From positions 1-6,382 of the forward strand of contig JAICQA010000163.1 in the NCBI GenBank assembly GCA_025929595.1: a stretch of 6,382 nucleotides of DNA. Reading direction: 5' to 3'. The notes below the pieces were generated by a model. That model was not told where the DNA came from. It made no database searches and worked only from the letters and a program-made list of their open reading frames with translations. The DNA is from Xanthobacteraceae bacterium. Lineage in GTDB: Bacteria > Pseudomonadota > Alphaproteobacteria > Rhizobiales > Xanthobacteraceae. Shown here piece by piece: positions 1-5,730 of this stretch. The position numbers and the translations under genes are program-made. How positions within the stretch are numbered: position 1 is the first letter of the stretch; each line of letters begins with the position of its first letter.

Positions 1-143
1 CGAAGGACCTCGCCAAGCCCGGCGTCTTCTGCCGCGTCACGACCGCGAACGACTCGGTGCATGTCTTTGTGTTCGAGGACAAGGACAAGCGCTGCCTGCT
101 CTCGATGAAGAGCTACGACAAGTACGAGATCGGCGTGAAGTGA
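1..143 (+). CDS. Unrecognised protein, C-terminal 46 residues only
   Basis: An open frame enters from the left edge (first full codon at base 3) and ends at TGA 141-143. The visible 46 residues begin KDLAKPGVFC and end KYEIGVK. They are rich in charged and aromatic residues, contain two cysteines and alternate hydrophobic with polar residues (VHVFVFEDKDKR), which suggests a beta-rich C-terminal domain. No membrane segment or catalytic motif is visible and I do not recognise the family. Codon use, with G/C strongly favoured in third positions, matches the neighbouring genes and supports real coding. The gene converges with the hydrolase gene across a palindromic repeat. Confidence 0.6.
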   Translation, partial: KDLAKPGVFCRVTTANDSVHVFVFEDKDKRCLLSMKSYDKYEIGVK

Positions 144-177
144 CGGGTCGATTCCGATCAGACGGACTCCTCCGCTC

Positions 178-259
178 GTCCCCGCGCAAGCGGGGACCCA
201 GACTGGATTCCCGCATAGGCGAGCGAACGCTCGCCGTCCGGCGAGCTATGCGCGGGAAT
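178..259. repeat. Composite palindromic intergenic repeat between convergent genes
   Basis: Two palindromic units lie side by side. Unit 1 (178-197) is a perfect 8-bp stem, GTCCCCGC/GCGGGGAC, closed by a GCAA tetraloop. Unit 2 (207-259) has outer arms ATTCCCGC (207-214) and GCGGGAAT (252-259), extended inward by ATAG/CTAT with a 2-base bulge at 250-251. Inside it are two mutually exclusive hairpins that share one arm: 218-225 with 228-235, or 229-236 with 239-246. From memory, such 'CCCGCGCAAGCGGG' elements are dispersed between genes in Bradyrhizobium and relatives; copy number here cannot be checked. Its position between two gene 3' ends is typical of REP-like palindromes and would let it shield or terminate transcripts from both sides. 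No T-tract follows, so it is not a classical intrinsic terminator. Confidence 0.75.
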
Positions 260-289
260 GAGCGGACATGAATCGGCCAACGAATCCGC

Positions 290-1087
290 CTACCGTCCCG
301 GCGCCAGATGCCGCACGGCCGCGAGAACCTCGTCCGGCCGCTCGCTCGTCAGCATGTGCCCGGCGTCCGTGAGCGTGACCGTGCGCGCGCCGGCGATCGC
401 CGCCGCCAGCTCGCGGCCGGATTTCGCGGGAGTCATCACGTCCCGTTCGCCAAGCACCACCGTCACCGGCACCTTTACTTTCGCGGCCGCATCGAGCGCA
501 CTCTTGTATTCGTTGCAGGCAACGAGATCGTTATGGATCAGGCCCGCCGCCGCGCGCTCCAGCACCTTCTCGCCGCCCCCCAACATCCACGATCCCGGCG
601 CGAGCGAACCGCCGAGCGACGCGTGATGCCCGTGTCCCCAAAGATTCATCATGTCGATGGCCGCGTGGTCGTCGGCCTTTGCCGCATCGAGCAGCGCCTG
701 TGACACGCGCATTTCCGCAGCGGTGCAGACCAGCGCCAGCGCGGTCACTTTCGAAGGGTGACGCGATGCCGTCTCCAGCGCGATCAGCGACCCCATCGAA
801 TGGCCGAAAATCGTTGCCTGTTCCGCGCCCGCGGCTTCAATGAGCGCAGCCGTCCAGTCGGCCATTTCGTCAATACTTTTCAGCGGAGCGCCGCCGGACA
901 GTCCGTGCCCCGGCAGGTCGGGCGCCAGCACCGCCGCACCGCGATGCGCGAACCAGCGTGCAAGCAGCTGCCAGACCGTGTGGTCGAAGCCGGCGCCGTG
1001 CAGGAACATGAACAGCGGCAGCTTTGCATCGAACGCCTTGCCGCCCGTCGCGCAATAGACGTCCGTGCCCTTCACGACGAGTTTCAT
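290..1087 (-). CDS. Alpha/beta hydrolase, serine hydrolase type
   Basis: This is a 265-residue cytoplasmic alpha/beta-hydrolase-fold enzyme that presumably hydrolyses a small ester, lactone or similar substrate; the substrate is not known. The full catalytic set is visible: oxyanion-hole motif HGAGFDHTVW (residues 30-39), the PDLPGHGLS strand-turn (56-64), nucleophile elbow GHSMGS with Ser97, acid Asp216 in GERDVMTP, and base His244 in DAGHML. The lid lies roughly at residues 120-190 and is rich in His, Gly and Met. There is no signal peptide. I chose ATG at 1087-1085 because a GGCGG ribosome-binding stretch lies just upstream; a TTG start at 1108 would add seven unlikely residues. The length is normal for the family (250-280). 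The gene is transcribed away from the AhpD-like/ECF41 operon and shares a 190-bp control region with it, so co-regulation is possible but unproven. Confidence 0.92.
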   Translation of the reverse strand: MKLVVKGTDVYCATGGKAFDAKLPLFMFLHGAGFDHTVWQLLARWFAHRGAAVLAPDLPGHGLSGGAPLKSIDEMADWTAALIEAAGAEQATIFGHSMGSLIALETASRHPSKVTALALVCTAAEMRVSQALLDAAKADDHAAIDMMNLWGHGHHASLGGSLAPGSWMLGGGEKVLERAAAGLIHNDLVACNEYKSALDAAAKVKVPVTVVLGERDVMTPAKSGRELAAAIAGARTVTLTDAGHMLTSERPDEVLAAVRHLAPGR

Positions 1088-1218
1088 GGTTCCGCCCGAC
1101 CCCCTCAACCAGCGTTACAATGCCCCCACGCTGCAGGCTCCTCAAGCACTTAGCCTTCGACGCCTTAGCGGCATCGCTTGGTCGCTTATTATCAAGTGCA
1201 GCGAATTCCGGGCGTGGA

Positions 1219-1245
1219 TGTCACACGGGCGGGGGCCGGCTCGTC
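1219..1245 (+). promoter_or_regulatory. Predicted ECF41 sigma-factor promoter (TGTCACA-N16-CGTC)
   Basis: TGTCACA at 1219-1225 and CGTC at 1242-1245 are separated by 16 bases. These are the -35 and -10 signatures I recall for promoters of ECF41-group sigma factors, which sit upstream of the partner 'COE' gene. The ATG of the AhpD-like gene lies 32 bases after the -10 element, leaving room for a short leader holding the AAGGAA ribosome-binding site at 1265-1270. With an ECF41 sigma factor as the second gene of the same operon, this predicts positive autoregulation. I saw no second copy of the pair in the window. Confidence 0.8.
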
Positions 1246-1277
1246 ATGGTGTTGAAACCAACAGAAGGAAGCGAACC

Positions 1278-1745
1278 ATGACCCCCAATGATCTATTTGC
1301 CGCCGCCCCTGAACTCATGAAGAAGTGGACCGCCGCGTCGCTCGCCATTGCTTCGAGCCTGGAACCGGCGCTGGTCCGGCTCGTGGAGCTCCGCGCCTCC
1401 CAGATCAACGGGTGCGCCAATTGCATCAATATGCATGCGCAGGACGCACGCGCGAACGGCGAGACCGAGCAGCGCATCTACCTGCTGTCGGCCTGGCGCG
1501 AAGCACCTTGCTATACCGACCGGGAACGCGCCGCGCTCGCTTGGACCGAGGCACTGACCCGGCTCTCCGAAGGATACGCGCGCGGCAGCGCCTACGAAAC
1601 CCTGCAGGCGCAGTTCAGCGAGCAGGAGCAGGTCAAGCTCACCTTGATGGTCAATGTCATCAACGGGTGGAATCGCATCGCGGTGGGCTTCGGCATGTTC
1701 ACCGATGCGGCCGAAGCGAAGTCCACCGCCCAGGCGGCCGCATGA
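1278..1745 (+). CDS. Carboxymuconolactone decarboxylase / AhpD-like family protein
   Basis: This is a 155-residue all-helical protein of the CMD/AhpD superfamily, probably a cytoplasmic peroxidase- or disulfide-reductase-type enzyme rather than a true 4-carboxymuconolactone decarboxylase. The redox centre is visible: Glu37 in LVELRASQINGCANC, Cys46 and Cys49 as CxxC, and His53 of the CxxCxxxH pattern, as in AhpD-domain proteins. The YTDRERAALAWTEALT stretch (about 80-95) is also typical of this subgroup. The start ATG is set by AAGGAA at 1265-1270, 7 bases upstream; longer readings of the frame would run through the promoter and the neighbouring gene start. The stop overlaps the start of the sigma gene by 4 bp (ATGA). 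This family is the commonest partner of ECF41 sigma factors, and the upstream ECF41-type promoter marks it as the likely main target. The physiological substrate is unknown. Confidence 0.93.
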   Translation: MTPNDLFAAAPELMKKWTAASLAIASSLEPALVRLVELRASQINGCANCINMHAQDARANGETEQRIYLLSAWREAPCYTDRERAALAWTEALTRLSEGYARGSAYETLQAQFSEQEQVKLTLMVNVINGWNRIAVGFGMFTDAAEAKSTAQAAA

Positions 1746-2608
1746 TGGCAGGCGTCGATCGCGAATATGAGGGCGCAGCGGCCAGCTTCGAGCCGCTGCG
1801 TCCGACGCTCATGCGGGTTGCGTACCGCATGCTCGGTTCCGTGGCCGACGCGGAGGATATGGTGCAGGAGGCCTTCATCCGTTGGATGGGGACCGACCGC
1901 AACGAGGTGCGTGAGCCCGAGGCGTTCCTGCGCCGCACGGTCACACGCCTTTGCCTCGACCGGCTTAAGTCGGCGCAACGGCAGCGGGAAACCTATGTCG
2001 GCGAGTGGCTACCCGAGCCCGTGCTGGAAGAGGAGGAAGATCAGGACGTCACCTTGCCGTTGATGCTCGCGCTGGAACGTCTCTCGCCGCTCGAGCGCGC
2101 GGCCTTCCTGCTGCATGATGTCTTCGGGCTGGGCTTCGAGGAAGTCGCGGCCAGCATCCAGCGTGACGCCGCCGCCTGCCGCCAGCTCGCAGCCCGCGCG
2201 CGCAACCATATCCGAGAAGCGCGGCCGCGCTTCCGGGTGGAGAAGGAACGCGGTCTTGAGCTCGCCAACGCTTTCTTCACTGCCTCACGCAGCGGCGACA
2301 TGAAAACATTGGCAGCGATGCTGGCGGCCGATGTCAGCGTTCATGCGGACGGCGGCGGCAAGCGCTCGGCCGCCATGCAGCCGATCGCCGGATTCGATGC
2401 CGTCATGAAATTCCATGAAGCACTCGCGGCGCTCTTCCGGCAGAAAGGTTCGAAACTTGTCCGCGCCGGATTCGTCAACGGATTGCCCGGATTCGTCACA
2501 TTGGAGGCCGATGGCGAACTTCAGACGACGGCGCTCGAATTTGAGGATGGAAAGATTGCGGCGATCTATGTCATGCGGAACCCCGACAAGCTAAGGCATC
2601 TGCACTGA
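1742..2608 (+). CDS. ECF41-group (SigJ-like) RNA polymerase sigma factor with C-terminal SnoaL-like domain
   Basis: This 288-residue sigma-70-family factor directs RNA polymerase to specific promoters. Sigma region 2 spans about 16-80, with RVAYRMLGSVADAEDMVQEA and FLRRTVTRLCLDRLKSA. Sigma region 4 spans about 106-160, with LERLSPLERAAFLLHDVFG and a helix-turn-helix (FEEVAASIQRDAAACRQLAARAR). A SnoaL/NTF2-like domain follows (about 171-288). The three marks of group ECF41 are present: WLPEP in the linker (89-93), DGGGK (203-207) and the C-terminal NPDKL (280-284). In characterised members the C-terminal extension replaces an anti-sigma factor and both supports and restrains activity. The gene overlaps the AhpD-like gene by 4 bp and has only a weak Shine-Dalgarno sequence of its own, so translation is probably coupled. 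A second ATG follows immediately (1745), so the true start could be one codon later. Its target is probably its own operon; the inducing signal is unknown. Confidence 0.95.
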   Translation: MMAGVDREYEGAAASFEPLRPTLMRVAYRMLGSVADAEDMVQEAFIRWMGTDRNEVREPEAFLRRTVTRLCLDRLKSAQRQRETYVGEWLPEPVLEEEEDQDVTLPLMLALERLSPLERAAFLLHDVFGLGFEEVAASIQRDAAACRQLAARARNHIREARPRFRVEKERGLELANAFFTASRSGDMKTLAAMLAADVSVHADGGGKRSAAMQPIAGFDAVMKFHEALAALFRQKGSKLVRAGFVNGLPGFVTLEADGELQTTALEFEDGKIAAIYVMRNPDKLRHLH

Positions 2609-2615
2609 CACGTGC

Positions 2616-3911
2616 CTAAGCTCTCTGCGAGGCGCGCAGCGCCCGGTCGAGATCTTCGATGATATCGCTCGCCGCCTCGAGCCCCACCGAAAGCCGCACC
2701 AGCTCCTCGCCGAGTCCCGCTTCTTTCAGTTGCTCGGCATTCATTTGCTGATGCGTCGTGCTGGCCGGGTGGATCACGAGCGTCTTGGCATCGCCGACAT
2801 TGGCAAGATGGCTCGCGAGCTTCAGCGACTCGATGAATTTCCGCCCCGCCTGACGTCCGCCCGCAATCCCGCAACTCACGATCGAACCGGCCCCGCGCGG
2901 CAGCAGCTTCTTCGCGAGCTCATGGTCGGGATGCGTGTCGAGCGACGGGTGCAGCACCCATTCGATCGATTTGTGTTTCGACAGAAACTCCAGCACCGCC
3001 GCTGTGTTCGAGACATGGCGCTCCATGCGGATCGGCAGCGTCTCGATCCCTTGCAACAGATAAAACGCGTTCGTCGGCGACAGGCACGCACCGAAATCAC
3101 GCAAGCCTTCGGTGCGCGCACGCATGACGAAAGCGGACGGCCCAAATTCTTCCGCGAAAACGATGCCGTGATAGCCGCCGTAAGGTTCGGTCAGCGTCGG
3201 AAACTTGCCCGACTTGATGAAGTCGAACCGCCCGCCATCGACGAGCACACCACCGATGGCCACGCCATGCCCGCCGATCCATTTGGTGATCGAGTGCATG
3301 ACGATGTCCGCGCCCTGCTCGACGGGACGACTGAGGAACGGCGTCGCGAAGGTGTTGTCGATCAGGAGCGGAATGCCGGCCGCATGCGCGATCTCCGAGA
3401 CCTTCGGGATGTCGAGCACTTCGAGACCCGGATTGCCGATGGTCTCGCCGATCATCAGCCGCGTGTTCGGCTTGATTGCCTTGCGCATTCCGTCGTGATC
3501 GCGCGGCTTCACGAACGTGGTCTCGATCCCGAAGCGCGGCAGCGTGTGCGCGAGCAGGTTGATCGTCCCGCCATAGAGCGAGGCCGACGCCACAATTTGG
3601 TCGCCCGCCGACAGAAGCGTCGCGATGGCGAGATGCATCGCCGCCATGCCGCTCGCCGTGCAGACCGCGCCCACGCCGCCTTCCAGCGCCGCGAGCCTCT
3701 CTTCCAGCACGGCGATGGTTGGGTTGGAGATGCGCGTATAGATGTGACCCGCGCGCTCCAGGTTGAAGAGCGCGGCGGCATGGTCGGTGTCCTGAAAAAC
3801 GTAGGACGTGGTCTGGTAGATCGGCACGGCGCGCGAGCCCGTCACCGGGTCCGGGTGCTGGCCGGCATGCAGGCTCAACGTCTCGAAGGAAGGCGGCTTC
3901 GGTCCGGCCAT
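2616..3911 (-). CDS. metY: O-acetylhomoserine aminocarboxypropyltransferase (O-acetylhomoserine sulfhydrylase)
   Basis: A 431-residue cytoplasmic PLP enzyme of the Cys/Met-metabolism (gamma-family) fold. It makes homocysteine from O-acetylhomoserine and sulfide for methionine synthesis. Visible features: N-terminal FETLSLHAGQHPD and PIYQTTSYVF (9-39); YTRISNPT (58-65), whose Tyr and Arg bind the phosphate of PLP in the partner subunit; SGM (87-89); Tyr113 stacking on PLP; Asp185 in DNTFATP; and the Schiff-base Lys210 in SITKWIGGHG. The YGGYHG segment (244-249) and the length of about 430 fit MetY rather than the shorter MetZ or MetB/MetC (about 390-400). The start is ATG at 3911-3909, with GGGG about 6 bases upstream and AAGGA further out. 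It converges with the sigma gene, with 7 bases between the stops, and diverges from the DUF992 gene. I found no recognisable SAM riboswitch in its leader. Confidence 0.95.
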   Translation of the reverse strand: MAGPKPPSFETLSLHAGQHPDPVTGSRAVPIYQTTSYVFQDTDHAAALFNLERAGHIYTRISNPTIAVLEERLAALEGGVGAVCTASGMAAMHLAIATLLSAGDQIVASASLYGGTINLLAHTLPRFGIETTFVKPRDHDGMRKAIKPNTRLMIGETIGNPGLEVLDIPKVSEIAHAAGIPLLIDNTFATPFLSRPVEQGADIVMHSITKWIGGHGVAIGGVLVDGGRFDFIKSGKFPTLTEPYGGYHGIVFAEEFGPSAFVMRARTEGLRDFGACLSPTNAFYLLQGIETLPIRMERHVSNTAAVLEFLSKHKSIEWVLHPSLDTHPDHELAKKLLPRGAGSIVSCGIAGGRQAGRKFIESLKLASHLANVGDAKTLVIHPASTTHQQMNAEQLKEAGLGEELVRLSVGLEAASDIIEDLDRALRASQRA

Positions 3912-4112
3912 TTCGCGCCCCGTCTTGTCCTTGTGGTGTTTTAGTCACCTGTGGCCGATTTGCCAGCATTCCTGACAACCGGGCGTTCGCCGGAAATCCG
4001 CCACGCTTGCGCCACGCATGGGCGCGCTATTCACATTTCGTCGGGGATTGGGAGGGCCAGGTTGCCGCCCGTTCCGGGCCTCAGTCCTGTGTCCGAAAGG
4101 GGAGTTTTTGCA
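3912..4112. other. Divergent intergenic region of metY and the DUF992 gene
   Basis: These 201 bases must carry promoters for both flanking genes, but I see no convincing -35/-10 pair for either. Local structure includes an 8-bp direct repeat CGCCACGC at 3999-4006 and 4010-4017, offset by 11 bp (one helical turn), and a small inverted repeat around 3979-3993 with GGCG/CGCC at its core. The right end has AAGGGGAG (4097-4104), a good ribosome-binding site for the DUF992 gene. No tRNA or small gene is evident. Confidence 0.4.
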
Positions 4113-4574
4113 ATGATCCGTCGTGTTGCTCTCGCCGCTATCACCCTCGCTTCGCTCGCTTTCATGAATGCACCCGCGTCCGCGCATCAGGTGGCGGTCG
4201 GCACGCTCGAATGCCGTTCGCCGGGCGGCGTTTCGCTCATTCTCGCGCTCAAGGATTACAGCTGCCGCTTCTTCACCGACTGGGGTCAGGCGTTCGACTA
4301 CCGCGCCCGCAGCACGAGCCTGGGTCTGCAGGCGGGCATCACGCGCAATGAAGTGCTGATCTGGCGCGTCTGGGCGCCGACGGCGCGCATCGATCCGGGC
4401 GTCCTGCGCGGCAACTACGCGGGCGCAAGCGCCGGCGCTGCGATCGTCGTCGGCCTTGGCGCGAATGTCCTGGTCGGCGGCTCGCACCAGACGATTTCGC
4501 TGCAGCCGGTCAGCGTCGAGGCCAAGACCGGGGTGAATTTCGCCATCGCGGGGACAGCCCTCTCGCTGCATTAA
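4113..4574 (+). CDS. DUF992 family exported protein
   Basis: A 153-residue predicted periplasmic or secreted protein. A Sec signal peptide is clear: MIRR, a hydrophobic stretch (5-18), and the cleavage motif ASA before His25. The mature part matches the DUF992 pattern: VGTLEC near the start, a glycine-rich SPGGVSLIL strand, a second cysteine (Cys51 in YSCRF) that could pair with Cys34, the LIWRVWAPT strand, GNYAGASAGAAIVVGLGANVLVGG, and a terminal beta-rich segment. The function of this alphaproteobacterial family is unknown. The ATG was chosen because GGAG (4101-4104) lies 8 bases upstream and the signal peptide starts there; the frame upstream is open but has no such site. The gene is monocistronic, with a strong terminator 48 bases after the stop. 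Confidence 0.92.
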   Translation: MIRRVALAAITLASLAFMNAPASAHQVAVGTLECRSPGGVSLILALKDYSCRFFTDWGQAFDYRARSTSLGLQAGITRNEVLIWRVWAPTARIDPGVLRGNYAGASAGAAIVVGLGANVLVGGSHQTISLQPVSVEAKTGVNFAIAGTALSLH

Positions 4575-4622
4575 GCCCGACTCGGCCGGCGATCCCGGCC
4601 CGCAGCCTTCACGGACATACTC

Positions 4623-4653
4623 AACCGGCGCCGCCCCAATGGCGCCGGTTTTT
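4623..4653 (+). terminator. Rho-independent terminator of the DUF992 gene
   Basis: A perfect 10-bp GC-rich stem, AACCGGCGCC (4623-4632) with GGCGCCGGTT (4641-4650), encloses an 8-base loop and runs into a five-T tract (4649-4653). It lies 48 bases after the DUF992 stop and is correctly oriented to end that transcript, isolating it from the outer-membrane protein gene downstream. Confidence 0.92.
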
Positions 4654-4731
4654 CGTTGAATTGCACGCATTTAGTGGGATGGTGCAAAATTACAACTTCA
4701 GCGGATTTTTGCTGTTCGCAAGTTCCCGTCC

Positions 4732-4762
4732 TGATGACTCCCGGCCACCCATGGAGTCATCA
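4732..4762 (+). repeat. 10-bp inverted repeat in the leader of the outer-membrane protein gene
   Basis: TGATGACTCC (4732-4741) and GGAGTCATCA (4753-4762) are perfect reverse complements separated by 11 bases. The repeat ends 37 bases before the chosen ATG of the outer-membrane protein gene. There is no T-tract, so it is not an intrinsic terminator. It could be a dimer-binding operator or an mRNA leader hairpin; the sequence alone does not decide. Confidence 0.6.
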
Positions 4763-4778
4763 TGATACCACCAGACGG

Positions 4779-4799
4779 GATCCCTTTTTGGGGGTGATC
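4779..4799 (+). promoter_or_regulatory. Possible hairpin covering the ribosome-binding site of the outer-membrane protein gene
   Basis: GATCCC (4779-4784) can pair with part of the G-run and the following GATC (4790-4799, with T4795 bulged) around a five-T loop. The G-run 4790-4794 is the only Shine-Dalgarno-like sequence before ATG 4800, so this short stem would hide it. The stem is short and the bulge weakens it, so this is tentative. Confidence 0.25.
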
Positions 4800-5705
4800 A
4801 TGCCGCTGCATACCTATCTGCACTCAACGTCGATGCTGACGGGAGTGGTGGGAGCGTATTTCCTCAGCACGTTCTCCGTGCAGGCCGCCGACGCTGCGGT
4901 CAAAGCACCCTACGCACCGCCCCCACCCTTCCCGGCCGTGGATGGAGTCAACTGGAAAGGCGAGCTGTTCGGCGGCGTCCTGCACGAAGACGGCTTCGGC
5001 GGCGTCAAGGGAGCGGTCACGATCCCGCTCGCGACGCGCTACGGATTGCAGCTCGACGGCATCGCGGGTGGCGCCACCGGGGATTTCTTCGGCCAGGTCG
5101 GCGCGCATCTGTTCTGGCGCGATCCGGCAGTTGGCCTGCTCGGCTTGTACGCCTCCTATACGCATCTCGATCGCATCGGCGGCGTGCATGCGAGCCATTT
5201 CGCGGTTGAAGGCGAATATTACAATGGCCCGTGGACGCTGCAGGGAATCGTCGGCATCGAGTCCGGCAGCAACAAGACCGCGCTGATCAGCCCGACCGTC
5301 TTCGAGACCTACGACATCAAGACGCGCTTCTTCGATCAGATCAACCTGCACTACTATTACAACGAGAATGCGCGCGTGACCGTCGGCCACCGCTATCTCG
5401 GCGGCAAGCACGCGCTCGCGCTCGGCGGCGAATGGGCGATTCCGCTCGCGCCGCGCAACATGGCGTCGTTCTCGCTCGAAGGCCGGATCGGCGAAGACGA
5501 CTACAAGGGCGTCTGGGCCGGCCTCAAGGTCTATTTCGGACAGCGCGACAAGCCGCTGATCGCGCGCCACCGTCAGGACGACCCGACGATCTGGATGGGC
5601 ATTCCGACGATCCTGAACTCGCTGAAGAAATCGCCGAACGCGGTATGCCCGCCGGGCGAGATCTTCGATCCGGAGTTTGGTGCCTGCGTGCCGGACATTA
5701 CCTGA
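4800..5705 (+). CDS. Predicted outer-membrane beta-barrel protein with a C-terminal cysteine-pair tail
   Basis: A 301-residue predicted exported protein. Residues 1-29 look like a signal peptide (hydrophobic 12-27, cleavage after VQA29), though the n-region has only histidines and no Lys/Arg, which is unusual. The mature protein opens with AADAAVKAPYAPPPPFP, a proline-rich linker common at the start of rhizobial outer-membrane proteins. Residues about 50-246 alternate polar with aromatic/hydrophobic residues in amphipathic strands separated by Gly/Asp turns, ending in VWAGLKVYF, as expected of a small beta-barrel. A tail follows (248-301) with CPPGEIFDPEFGAC; Cys283 and Cys296 are the only cysteines and could form a disulfide. 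The ATG at 4800 was chosen by the G-run upstream and the signal peptide. It may be porin-like or an assembly/adhesion barrel; I do not recognise the exact family. It converges with the ligase gene 25 bases away. Confidence 0.8.
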   Translation: MPLHTYLHSTSMLTGVVGAYFLSTFSVQAADAAVKAPYAPPPPFPAVDGVNWKGELFGGVLHEDGFGGVKGAVTIPLATRYGLQLDGIAGGATGDFFGQVGAHLFWRDPAVGLLGLYASYTHLDRIGGVHASHFAVEGEYYNGPWTLQGIVGIESGSNKTALISPTVFETYDIKTRFFDQINLHYYYNENARVTVGHRYLGGKHALALGGEWAIPLAPRNMASFSLEGRIGEDDYKGVWAGLKVYFGQRDKPLIARHRQDDPTIWMGIPTILNSLKKSPNAVCPPGEIFDPEFGACVPDIT

Positions 5706-5730
5706 CCGTAGAGGCGAAGCGACCGCGCGC

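Noticed and set aside
699..705. TGTCACA on the minus strand, a second possible ECF41 -35 element
   Set aside because: No CGTC is found at the 16-base spacing, and it lies inside the hydrolase coding sequence without a gene downstream to drive.
1065..1277. N-terminal extension of the AhpD-like protein
   Set aside because: The frame is open, but it would cross the start of the divergent hydrolase and the predicted promoter. The family begins near the ATG at 1278, which has a good ribosome-binding site.
1246..1281. 11-codon upstream ORF (ATG 1246 to TGA 1279-1281) overlapping the AhpD-like start codon
   Set aside because: Its ATG immediately follows the CGTC -10 element, so it should lie before the transcription start. 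It has no ribosome-binding site.
2730..3944. Long open frame (404 codons) antisense to metY
   Set aside because: It lies opposite a gene with all catalytic motifs intact. Its Arg-rich, low-complexity translation is the usual mirror of GC-rich coding sequence.
3912..4000. SAM-II or similar riboswitch in the metY leader
   Set aside because: These are common before methionine genes in Alphaproteobacteria, but the leader lacks the conserved pseudoknot-forming pattern. GACTAAAACACC has only a superficial likeness.
4661..4690. TTGCAC ... CAAAAT as a housekeeping promoter for the outer-membrane protein gene (also an inverted repeat TTGCAC/GTGCAA)
   Set aside because: It has only 3 of 6 and 4 of 6 matches with 18-base spacing. 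It starts 8 bases after the terminator and could be real, but the match is too weak to call.
4824..5570. 248-codon open frame antisense to the outer-membrane protein gene
   Set aside because: The translation is Arg/Ala/Glu-rich with no recognisable domain, and the opposite strand has a signal peptide and barrel pattern.
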